61,414 nucleotides of DNA from Tetrahymena thermophila SB210 (lineage: Eukaryota; Ciliophora; Oligohymenophorea; Hymenostomatida; Tetrahymenidae): NCBI RefSeq assembly GCF_000189635.1, contig NW_002476229.1, positions 1-61,414 of the forward strand, in the 5' to 3' direction. This document shows positions 51,653-61,414 of the stretch, one piece after another. The translations under genes and the position numbers were made by a program. Position 1 is the first letter of the stretch; every line of letters begins with the position of its first letter. The notes beneath the pieces were generated by a model that saw nothing but the letters and a program-made list of their open reading frames with translations, did not search any database and was not told the DNA's origin.

Positions 51653-52600
51653 GTATTATTCTTATAATTTAATGGATCGATCAAACACTTTTAAATCAAC
51701 CAATTCATAGTATTTAGATGTTCCTTCTATACTTACTTAACATGCAAAATAAATATAAAAACAAATAGATAATTCATATAATAAATAATTTACTTAGAAA
51801 TTCTTCATTCTAATAAATTTTATGTGTTTTATTTGCAAAAATTAAATAAATTTTGACTTTTGTTTCTACCAAAATAAACTTTAATTATTTTTGAGTTCTT
51901 AGAATATACGGAGACTTTATTAAGCAAATATTTATTTTCATTTATTTTTTCAATTATTAATAAATTTAATTATTATTTTGTTTATTTAATTCTTGATATT
52001 AAATCTAAAATTATAAATTCATCAAACACCAAATTAATTAATCAATCAATCAAACAAACAAATTATTGGAATAGATAATATTATTATATTATATACTGTA
52101 GGATGAGTTTAAAAATATTCATTACAAACCAAAATAACAATCAAATTTTTAGATTAATGAATACAAATTGATATTAAGTAAGTAAAATAATAATAGTAAT
52201 GAATTTATCCTTTCATTCTATTCCTTTTTTACATTTGTTTGCTTTATATATAGTTTTGTATTAGACAGACGATCTGAATTAATTAATTAAAATGAATGAT
52301 TAATTTATGTTTACGAAGAGATTCACCTATTCAATAATAAGCTAATCATGAAATTTTAGTTTTAGTAGAGGAATACTTTTTTTTAATGTAAAAGAATTAA
52401 TTTAAACATAGAGTGTGCATTTATTTATTTACTTGTTTTTTTTGTTTTTTTGATTGATTTATTGACTGTAGTTTGCATGTGCAAGCTAGCAAGACTTTGA
52501 TTAATTGATAGATAAGTTAAAAAAAATAGCAATCATTAGATAGATTTTGATAATAAATAACTAGAAAAATAGTCTAATAAAAAACAAAAGAAAAGAAAAA
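51653..52600. other. Intergenic, AT-rich
   Basis: 0.95 kb between two plus-strand genes. No coding or RNA feature recognised. Short AATC/AAAC repeats near 52036-52060. Confidence 0.55.
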
Positions 52601-53870
52601 ATGAATATGAAATTCATAGTTTATATTTTTGTCTTAGTTGCTGTTGCTTCATGCGCTTACATGAATGAAACTATAGATCCTTAACGCTTGGCTGAGTTTG
52701 AGGAATTCAAGTCCAAATTCAATAAATATTATCACAATGAACATGAACATCATTCCAGTTTCCACAACTATAAAACTAGTAGAGAACATATTGTCAAGCA
52801 CCAAATGGAAAATCCAAACGCTAAATTTGGCCACACTAAGTTCTCTGACATGAGTCCTGAAGAATTCGAGAACAAGATGCTCAATTTCGACTTTTCTCTT
52901 TTTAAGAAAGCCAAATCACAAGGAATTAAATTAAAAGCTGAGCCTATGAAGGGTTATTTAAGATAAGGTGAAAACGTTGATAATAGCGATTTACCCGAAT
53001 CATTTGATTGGAGAGATAAAGGCATTATCACTCCCGCTAAATTTTAAAACACTTGCGGTAGCTGTTGGACCTTTGCCACAACCGGAGTCATTGAATCTCA
53101 ATATGCTCTTAAATACGGCGAACTTCTCCATTTCTCTGAATAAATGCTTTTGGATTGTGACAACATTAATTAAGGTTGTAGAGGTGGTTTGATGACCGAT
53201 GCTTATCAATTCCTTTAATAAAGTGGTGGTATCTAAACAGTAAATTAAATATTCTTTATTTAAAATCAATAATTAAATGATTTTTCAATTTTTATCTTAG
53301 AAAAAAATAAATAATTCATTATTTTTAAAATTAATAATTAAATAAATTGAATAGGCTGACACTTATGGTGATTACAAAAATAAGAAGGACATTTGCAACT
53401 TTGATAAGGCCAAAGTTAAAGCTAAAGTTGTTGATTGGTACTAGATTCCTGAGGTGATTTTTTATTTTCTAATTAATTAATATATTTTTGTAGCTTAAGC
53501 AAAAAGTTCAAAATTCAATTTTTGGATTTATTTGATTATTTATTCAAAATTAATTTATTTTCTAATAATTTAGAATGAAGAAACTATCAGAAGAGAACTC
53601 GTTAAGAACGGTCCTGTTGCCGTTGGTATTAATGCCAGAACTTTGTAATTCTACGAAGGAGGTATCGTTGATCCCAAGAACTGTGATGACAAAATTAATC
53701 ATGCCGTCCTTATTGTTGGTTACGGTGTTGAAGAAGGCATTCCTTATTGGTTAATTAAAAATCAATGGGGTGCTGAATGGGGTATTAAGGGTTTCTTCAA
53801 ATTAATCAGAGGAAAAAAACAATGTGGTATCCACACATATGCCTCTATTGCTTATGTAGAAAAAGTCTGA
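52601..53870 (+). CDS. Cathepsin-L-like papain-family cysteine protease (344 aa)
   Basis: Exons 52601..53239, 53355..53453, 53574..53870, both introns phase 0. A hydrophobic signal peptide (KFIVYIFVLVAVASCA) precedes an I29-type inhibitory propeptide of about 110 residues (KFNKYY, NPNAKFGHTKFSDMSPEEF). The mature enzyme begins near LPESFDWRDKGIITPAKF. Active site: oxyanion Gln149 in QNTCGSCW (TAA codon at 53045-53047), Cys155, His289 in NHAVLIVGYG, Asn309 in KNQWGAEWG. Expected to be secreted or lysosomal/phagosomal and self-activated at acid pH. Length is normal for the family. Base composition is noticeably less AT-rich than the surrounding genes and more codons end in C, suggesting high expression. 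Confidence 0.96.
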
Positions 53871-54561
53871 TCATAAATATGCTAAATATAATGAAATAAA
53901 TAAATAAATAAAATATATTATTCCTTTTTATCAAATTAGTACACAAATTAATATAACAATTAACAAACAACCTTAACAATCAATCAATCAATAAAAATTA
54001 AATTTATTTTGTTTATTTTGTAAAAAAATGTTTGATTTTACTTAACAAATTTTAAAATTAAAATAATATTTTTAATTATTTACTTGTAATACCAAACCAA
54101 GCTAAATTTAATGTGATATTTAAGATTTTCCTTTTGAAAGAAGGATTTTTCACTGATTAATCTTTTATAAATCTAGCTATTCAAATTTTGTTCAATTTAA
54201 AAAAAAAAAAATTAAATTTAATTAAATAATGATAAAAAAATTTAAATACTTGAAGTGTTTTATTATTTAATTAGAATAAGTAAAATAATAATTGAAAAAT
54301 AGCAAAATCCATTTAATAATCTAAATGTTAATTAATTTATTCCACCAAAAATATTTAGGGTATTTGTTTTAAATAAATATACCTACCTCAACTTTGATCA
54401 AATATAAAACTAATTTAGAAGTATTCTTGCATTTAATTACTTTCCATAAAAATTGTAATTTGGAAGTTTGTTAGAATTTTTAAAATGAGAAACAAACACA
54501 AGTATTTACGGGTGATTAGTTTATATAAATGAACATTAAAAATAGTTTAAAATAAATTTAT
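53871..54561. other. Convergent 3' intergenic region
   Basis: 0.7 kb between the converging protease and RabGAP genes; AT-rich, nothing recognised. Confidence 0.55.
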
Positions 54562-55953
54562 TCATTTGTATTTGTGAGGTCCATATTTATTGAAAAGGCT
54601 ATCTGCATTTATTACAATTTGAACGATATCGAGGCGTTGAATTCTTTATAAATTTTCCATAGCCTCAGTAAAGTCATCTGTTATATGATGCCTTTATATC
54701 TATAAGATAGAAATGCAAATGTAATCCATAAAATCTTATCTGTGTGTATGGGAAAGATAGCTGTCCCATAGTCTCATGACGTCAAAAATTTCAAATTCTT
54801 AAGTAAATATAAGCATGAGCCAACGAAGACTATAAAAATGAGGATTAAGTCTTAATTGCTCAAGGTTTTCCCACAACTCAGGATCAATATCCTTTAATAA
54901 TAAATTTAAATTATTAATTCTGGCTTTGATTCCACTATCGGAGTCGTCTAACGATTTAATGAAACAATCTTTAACTTCAGCCATAACTATAGTAAAGCAA
55001 AAGAAGCAGTCTGATTCTACATATTCTTAGTAAGCAGGGTCATGATTGAAAATATGATAGAAAATAGATAAAATTTCATTCATTCCTTAAACATATTTAA
55101 TTCCTGGATTCAACTTGGCATATACGAAGAGAATTCTACCTAAAACATCAAAGTGTTTTTCAGCGACTTGTTGATTTGGTGGCTTGTAAGGATTATCAAA
55201 TTTTTTACCAGTTTCTGTAACAAAAAAATGCATTTCTGATCTAGTTCTTGTAGTATCTTTTTCTATTTCTACCCATTAATCTCTATCCTTGAAAAAATCT
55301 TTCCATTCAGGATGCTATAGTTCTAAATCTTTTGTTCTACTTAAAAAATAATCTGTTTCATCTTTCTCTTGTTAGTCCCAAACTTCTTAAGAAGGTGATT
55401 AAACTCCATATATAAATTTATTTACTAACATATTATAAGTTTCTTTATTTTCATCCATTGTTTATTGCCATTTTCCCTTGTGTTTTGGCAAATACTCCAA
55501 AACTACTTTCCAAACAATAGATCTCAAACCAGGACAATCTTCAGGAATGCCATTAAAGCATTACTTTCTCAATTTACTCATATTTATCTAGTTCTTTTAT
55601 AATATAGTTTTAAAATTCTCTATCTTCTCCTTAACTCTATTAGGAAGTTTTGATGTATCAAACTTATAAATATGCTCGATAGGGAAGAAATCTAAAAGAT
55701 CTTGTTCTCCCTAAGAATCTTCTTCTTCGTTCTATTCTTCTTGCTCAACTAATTTCTATGCATCTTTCACTTTTTATAATTACTGATTGCTTTATTTGTC
55801 ATTACTGATCTTTTTTTTATCCTTCTTCAAGTCATCCAATTCTTAAATTTTTTACTCCTCAAACTAATTTTTATCTTCCTGACCAAGTACTTTCTCTTTC
55901 ATGTCTTTTACCGTATCCTTAATTTTATTTCCTAGCTTTCTAATAGCCTTCAT
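54562..55953 (-). CDS. TBC-domain RabGAP, TBC1D13-like (463 aa)
   Basis: Single exon, ATG at 55953 (MKAIRKLGNKIKDTVKDM), TGA at 54562-54564. Residues 1-110 are a charged, coiled-coil-prone extension. The TBC domain spans about 125-455: FNGIPEDCPGLRSIVWKVVL; the arginine finger in IEKDTTRTRSE (Arg236); the glutamine finger in YVQGMNEIL (Gln289, codon TAA at 55087-55089); then ESDCFFCF, FIKSLDDSDSGI, FYSLRWLMLIFTQEF and DVMRLWDSYL. The DCFFCF and KSLDDSDSGI segments are typical of the TBC1D13 subfamily. Both catalytic fingers are intact, so GAP activity on a Rab GTPase in vesicle traffic is expected. Substrate not predictable from sequence. Confidence 0.94.
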
Positions 55954-56649
55954 TTATATTTGTGAATTTAAATATGAATATTAATTGAATGTCTTATCTC
56001 TTTCTAACAAAATAAATTATGTCAATCTAATTATTTATTAATTAATAAACAAAAATTTATATTAAAACTATGATTTGCTTAACTCTTAAAAAAGATTAAT
56101 TTATTAATAAATAACTATTTGCTAGCAAACCCATTTTCCTCTAAAAATCTATCTTCTACTGAAAACAAATAAATCTTTTAAAATATTAGGAATTATCGTA
56201 TGAATGATATCAAAAAAAAAAAATACAAATAATTAAACTCATGAATGAATGAACATCTTAATTTAATATTTAATTTGTTTATTAAGTTTTAAATTAACAT
56301 AAAAACAGATTTCAAAAGCAAGTCTTTAAATAAATATAAAATTTTTTATAAGATTAATGTTTAAATAAGATTAAATTTTTTAATGATTTTTTATTATAGT
56401 CATCAAGTGTTTGTTTTTATTTCTAAGATTCCTTTTTACGATTAACAAGACGAGTTTTGTTCACATGATAAATTTTCTGACAATTCTATTGGTTAAGACA
56501 AATTAATGAATCAATCGATTAATTTTTTTATAATTAGAGGAAGGTCTTAAATTAATATTTTTTCATGTATCTATTCATAACTTAATTTTAAGTTTTAAAG
56601 ATAATGAAAAATAAAAATAAACTCTTTTATATATCCTCCTCTTTTTTTG
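55954..56649. other. Intergenic, AT-rich
   Basis: 0.7 kb between the transporter's 3' end and the RabGAP start; contains the RabGAP promoter. Nothing specific seen. Confidence 0.55.
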
Positions 56650-58735
56650 TCATAAATCATGATTTGTAATTTATGATTGAAAATTAGTTAGTTATTTACC
56701 AAAATTTAAGCTAGTCTCTGACTAAATTTCGTCTATTTCATTTTTGAGAGGCTGTGAATATGTCTCTCTTAATGGCAAATAGGCAATAATACTAATAAAA
56801 CTGCATATTCCCATGATTCCGATGGGAGAAATATTTTAATTATTAAAATAAGTTACAATGTAAGCAGATACAGCACTGCCAATTTATCCAATAGTAGAAA
56901 TAAATCCTAAGCCAAGAGATCTAATAGTGGTAGGATAAATTTCACTGAAATAGACATAGCATAAAGAAAACTAAAAAGACAGTAAGCACCTTGATAAAGA
57001 AATTAAAGCAATTTGTAAAATATTCTCTTTGCAATATTCTGTACAATTATCAGGTTTTTTGATAAAAAAGAATATTATATATATTAAACTATAAATAGCT
57101 GTTAATATAAAAGACCATTTTCTTCTCTTTAATTTAGGAATAGCAATAACTAATAACATTTTTATATTAAATTATATTCAATTAAAAATATTTATTTCCT
57201 TATAAAAATATTTTACCTACTAAACTAAATGCTAATAGCTCAGAAAAGGCTATTGCTAATGTATTATATTTCGTATCAAGACCAATTTAAGACAAAGTAA
57301 AATTAGTTCCATAATAAGAAATCTAAGTTATGAAAAATACAATCCCAGTGCAAATTGTTGTTAATCTCATAGATTTGAATTTTACTAAGTCAAAAACGCC
57401 ATAAATTCTTTGATTTTAATTTTATTCTATTTCTCTCTCTTTTAAACTATCAGCTTAAACTTCTGGCCTTTTATTAAATTTAGCTATTTTATTCAAGGAC
57501 TCTATGGCTTTCATTTTATTTTTTTCATATAAAAACCTTTTATTTAATTAAATATTGATTAAATAAATATACACCATTAAATATCTCACTTGAATGCCTT
57601 CTAACAAAATAATTTATTTAAATAATCCTTTAATGCATATATCAATAAAATTTTAAATATTTTTAATTATATTTAAGTGCTTAAAAGTTTTGAAGTATAT
57701 AAAATTATTTAGTTAAAAATAAAAGTGAAATGTTTACAGAGGAGGTTCATAAATAAAATAATAGTAAATGAGGGAAACAAACATTGGAATTCCTATCCAA
57801 TAAACAATTATTTAAACCCAGTTTGTGGAGAGAACATAGGCTACGACAAGATAAAAGCTTCCTATTGAATAGAATATATTAAGTGAAGCTGAAGTATATT
57901 CTCTGAAGTTGCCATCTAATTAATTAATTAATAATTATTTAATACATTATAATAAATCATTAGTTTGATAGATATAGACGAATTGGGAATATTAATTGTT
58001 AAATATCTAATTTTATTATTCTACTATTATATATAGATTTCTATCTATCTATAAATCGATTAATTAATTAGTAAATTAAGATAAATAGCGATTAAACCAA
58101 GTAAGTACTCAAAGGTTAATTAATAATTTTAGAAATCTCAAATAATGTAAATTAAAACCTGAATGCTCGTTTATGAAGCAAAAGTGTATTGTGATTGTAG
58201 GATTAACACCAGCATTTGCTAAAGAAAATCCTAATGCTGATAGCCAAATATTGTAGTTAAATATCCCAATAAATGCACAGCCAAGAGCTCCAATAAACCA
58301 GAAAATAATAGAAGCTATTTTCCTTCCTTTGTTATCTGATATGTAAATACTAATTAGAAATCCAATTATGCTTCCTCCATAATTTAAGGCAGCAACTGTA
58401 TCAGCTATCCATTATCGAGAGCATATAAGTGGAGGGTCGAACTCGACAACAAACGAGCTAAGCTTTTTTACTTGATATTATAAAGGATTTTCTTATTGGC
58501 AAACCCATTTCTCACATTATTCAATTGTGAATTATGGATTTTATTAGCACTAAAACTATGGCTTCTCAAAGATAAAAATTGGAGACATAAGAAGACATCC
58601 TCCTAAAATCCACTAAAAACAAAAGAAAGCATAGGCCATTTTTTGGTACTTGCCTTAGTGACCTACTTTATGGAGCGCTTCTTAAATAGTAATTTATTCA
58701 GCTTGTAATTGTTAAGTAATAATATCTGACTTCAT
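56650..58735 (-). CDS. MFS transporter, SLC22/organic-cation-transporter-like (524 aa)
   Basis: Four exons: 58159..58735, 57738..57915, 57217..57536, 56650..57149; phases agree. Topology is that of a 12-helix major facilitator: a first helix (MAYAFFCFQWILGGCLLM), a long Cys-containing extracellular loop 1 (QCQQNPQFTIEQCEKWVC), the motif-A loop ISDNKGRK after helix 2, a central cytoplasmic loop with Lys/Glu, and YVYFSEIYPTTIRSLGLG near the end, the E-x-x-P-T-x-x-R signature of SLC22/sugar-porter proteins. The large Cys-rich first loop favours SLC22 over sugar porters. Probably a plasma or vacuolar membrane carrier of organic ions; substrate unknown. The last about 25 residues after NEIDEI are AT-rich and polar. 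Stop TGA at 56650-56652. Confidence 0.9.
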
Positions 58736-59744
58736 TTAAATACATTATTTATACTTTATTTATGATATATTACTTATATTCTTTGTATAGTTGATAAATT
58801 TTTGTTAATGCTATCCTATATTTAAACAAATTAAGATTTGATATTTAGTAATCTTTTACTCTAATATTTTAGGTACCTTAAATCAATACAAACAAATTTA
58901 ATGGTTTTCTTCAAATACTGTTTTTATAATTCATTTTTCCAAATGCCTTCCTTTCACTGCAATTAATTGAAGGCATTGAACGAAATGTAAATTTTCAAAT
59001 TGATAACTCTTATTCTAATTTTAGAAAAATACAAAAGTCTTTATATTTAAGTTTTATGGCTCTTTTTAATTAATTAGCTTTTATGAGAAAGTTAGTATTT
59101 AAAAGTTTTAAAAAATTCATGTTGGCATTTGAATAATTAATTTTAATTAATTTTAGCTCGCTCAAACATTAATTTTCTGATAAGATTTTAATATTATTTA
59201 ATGAATTTGATTTAATTATCGTGTTTATATTTTCATTATTAACTATTTCTAATAAAAATTCTGTTTATAAATTAATGAAAACCACCAAAAATTAGAAAAA
59301 ATATTGAATATTATATTTGAACGCTTTTTATACTATATATTTATATATTAAATACAATTTATGAATTTTATTGAATCTTGCCTTTACATACTTTTTCATA
59401 AATAATTTAATTTATTTTTTTTATTTTAAATTAAGCATAATCTAGGTATTAAAATATAATGCAATCCAGTTCATCATATTTTAATAACTGGATTAGCAAT
59501 AAATAAAAAATATATTTCATAATAAGTCAGGCAAACCATGAAATTTTTGTATGGCATCTTGCTATAATTAGAGATATTACAAATTTTCCTAAAATTACAG
59601 AGCTAAAACAGAAAACTCTACTTATAAACATTATTTTTATAATATTTAAGAACATTAACTACTAGGTTTTTTTCAAATATGACTAAATAAATTACTGGTC
59701 ATCTTTAATTCCTACTATTTATATTTTTAAGTATATTTTTTAAA
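58736..59744. other. Intergenic, AT-rich
   Basis: 1 kb upstream of the transporter, up to the right inverted-repeat arm. No gene recognised. A segment at 59522-59566 resembles 1863-1910. Confidence 0.55.
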
Positions 59745-60110
59745 TACGAATATTAATTTTAAATAGTGAATGTTAAATTAATTTTCTGTGATATCTCTTC
59801 ATAAAACCAAATATATAAATTAATATTTGATAATTAATTAATTATTATATTTATTTGTTCTTTTTAACCATTTATTATTAATTAATTAATTAAATTTCAT
59901 AAATTGCTATTCAATATTTTTGAAAAAAAAAAAATGATATAATAGATTAAATAATATGATAATTTGGAAGAAGTAATTATTAATTTTTTAATTAATATCC
60001 TTTAAATTTACATAAATTAATAAAAAAAGTTTAAAAGCTCTTCACTTTTATCTCATTAGGTTCTCCATATTAATTTGAGGTATATTTAATTAAAAAAATT
60101 ACTTTTATTA
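59745..60110. repeat. Right arm of the long inverted repeat
   Basis: Reverse complement of about 1490-1855, with small differences. It ends about 45 bp before the first LRR exon of the right array; in the left arm about 700 bp of decayed sequence intervenes instead. See the left-arm entry for shared landmarks. Confidence 0.8.
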
Positions 60111-60155
60111 TTATTAATATTTTTTATTTATTTAAATAAATAATTTTTATGAAAG

Positions 60156-61414
60156 AAATTATTAAATTGGTGCATTTGGTGCATCAGGCTTATGTTCTGC
60201 TTTAGCAAATTGCATTAATATCTCAAATTTGACACTTGACCTTAGGTAAAAACAATTTATTTGTTTTGGATTGTGATATTTTTAATTATAAAAACAAACT
60301 AATAAAAAACAATAAAGCTCTTTTTTCTTTTTCTTTTTATTGTGCTTGCTTTATTTTGTTCTTTCTTTGTTAATTTAGCTCATCATTTTATTTTCAACTT
60401 TTGCTTTTATTATTTATTTCTTATTATTTCATATTTTTTCATCATTTTTTCCTTCTAATTAACTATTTAATGATATATTTTTTCTTCAATATTTAAAAAG
60501 TGGAAAATAAATTGGTGCAATTGGTGCATCAGGCTTAGGTTCTGCTTTAGCAAATTGCATTAATCTCTCAAATTTGACACTTTAACTTTAGTAAAAACAG
60601 TTTATTTGTTTTGGATTGTGATATTTTTAATTATAAAAACTAATAAAAAACAATAAAGCTCTTTTTTCTTTTTCTTTTTATTGTGCTTGCTTTATTTTGT
60701 TCTTTCTTTCTTAATTTAGCTCATTATTTATTTTTCAACTTTTGCTTTTATTATTTATTTCTTATTATTTCATATTTTTTATTCATTTTTTCCTTCTAAT
60801 TAACTATTTAATGATATATTTTTTCTTTAATATTTAAAAAGGTTTAATTAAATTGGTGATGAAGGTGCATCAGGCTTAGGTTCTGCTTTAGCAAATTGCA
60901 TTAATCTCTCAAATTTGACACTTTTCCTTAAGTAAAAACAGTTTATTTGTTTTGGATTGTGATATTTTTAATTATAAAAACTAATAAAAACAATAAAGCT
61001 CTTTTTTCTTTTTCTTTTTATTGTGCTTGCTTTATTTTGTTCTTTCTTTGTTAATTTAGCTCATTATTTATTTTTCAACTTTTGCTTTTATTATTTATTT
61101 CATATTTTTTCTTCATTTTTTCCTTCTAATTAACTATTTAATGATATATTTTTTCTTCAATATTTAAAAAGTTAGAATTAAATTGGTGCAATTGGTGCAT
61201 CAGGCTTAGGTTCTGCTTTAGAAAATTGCATTAATCTCTCAATTTTGACACTTGACCTTAGGTAAAAACAATTTATTTGTTTTGAATTGTGATATTTTTA
61301 ATTATAAAAACTAATAAAAAACAATAAAGCTCTTTTTTCTTTTTCTTTTTATTGTGCTTGCTTTTTTTTCTTCTTTCTTTGTTAATTTAGCTCAATTATT
61401 TTATTTTCAACTTT
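60156..61414 (+). CDS. LRR exon array, intact units, continues past the right edge
   Basis: Four LRR exons on the plus strand: 60156..60245, 60501..60590, 60842..60931, 61172..61261. Each is exactly 90 nt, flanked by AG and GTAAAA, phase 2 to phase 2, open, and encodes the same 30-residue unit (core GASGLGSALANCINLSNL; the first unit has Cys for one Gly). Introns of 255, 251 and 240 nt are nearly identical, so the repeating unit is exon plus intron (about 345 bp). The first exon follows GAAAG, with no start codon visible upstream, so either a first exon is missing from my reading or the gene is 5'-truncated at the inverted-repeat boundary. Predicted product: a solenoid RI-type LRR protein. 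Partial at the window edge. Confidence 0.8.

Noticed and set aside
1..61414. CRISPR array or prokaryotic operon
   Set aside because: The regular repeats are exon/intron units of a eukaryotic LRR gene with splice sites, about 340 bp long, not short repeats with unique spacers; genes have introns and no ribosome binding sites.
1..61414. Telomere repeats or the Tetrahymena chromosome breakage sequence
   Set aside because: I saw no CCCCAA/GGGGTT tract and no match to the 15-mer breakage site; the inspection was by eye, so a degenerate copy could be missed.

Overview
The window reads as nuclear DNA of a ciliate, most likely Tetrahymena. It is extremely AT-rich, and its genes only become long and sensible when TAA and TAG are read as glutamine and TGA is the only stop. 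Recognisable conserved proteins (Cks1, a cathepsin-L-like protease, a TBC1D13-type RabGAP, an SLC22-like transporter) carry TAA/TAG at expected glutamine positions. Introns are short to medium, AT-rich and GT..AG. I cannot tell macronuclear from micronuclear DNA; I saw no telomere repeat, rRNA, tRNA, CRISPR or transposase.

Layout. Both ends carry tandem arrays of leucine-rich-repeat (LRR) exons. Each exon is 90 nt with phase-2 boundaries and sits in a repeating exon-plus-intron unit of about 340 bp. The left array (1-781) is on the minus strand and the right one (60156 onward) on the plus strand, so they point outward. Each is preceded by the same roughly 350-bp segment, forming an inverted repeat (about 1490-1855 and 59745-60110). 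Two more LRR-exon arrays lie inside: a broken one at 14587-16563 and an open, more diverged one at 44291-47686, both minus strand.

Between the ends are 14 non-array protein genes, in order: a coiled-coil/Q-rich protein (2459-5581 +); a single-exon Q/N/S-rich protein (6174-8843 -); an EF-hand protein with repeated TFxP motifs (10082-13892 +); a MORN-repeat protein with a lipidation-type N-terminus (17887-19909 -); an 11-exon LRR/coiled-coil protein (20996-27670 -); a Cks1 homologue (29272-29781 -); a PH-domain plus permuted papain-like (YiiX/NlpC-type) protein (30482-32284 -); a 1293-residue Q/N-rich protein (34135-38070 +); a 7-exon protein with a possible Cys4 ribbon (38670-41322 +); a LITAF-like zinc-ribbon membrane protein fused to a wolframin-like OB domain (42200-43279 +); a coiled-coil protein (48607-49410 -); an unknown protein (50277-51652 +); a cathepsin-L-like cysteine protease (52601-53870 +); a TBC1D13-like RabGAP (54562-55953 -); and an SLC22-like MFS transporter (56650-58735 -), which makes fifteen with the last.

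The genes do not form an operon or one pathway. They look like a normal mixed ciliate gene neighbourhood (cell cycle, membrane traffic, proteolysis, transport, cortical/coiled-coil proteins) bracketed by fast-evolving LRR arrays. All exon models were derived by hand from reading frame, splice-site and phase consistency; products were recognised from memory of family motifs, not by database search.
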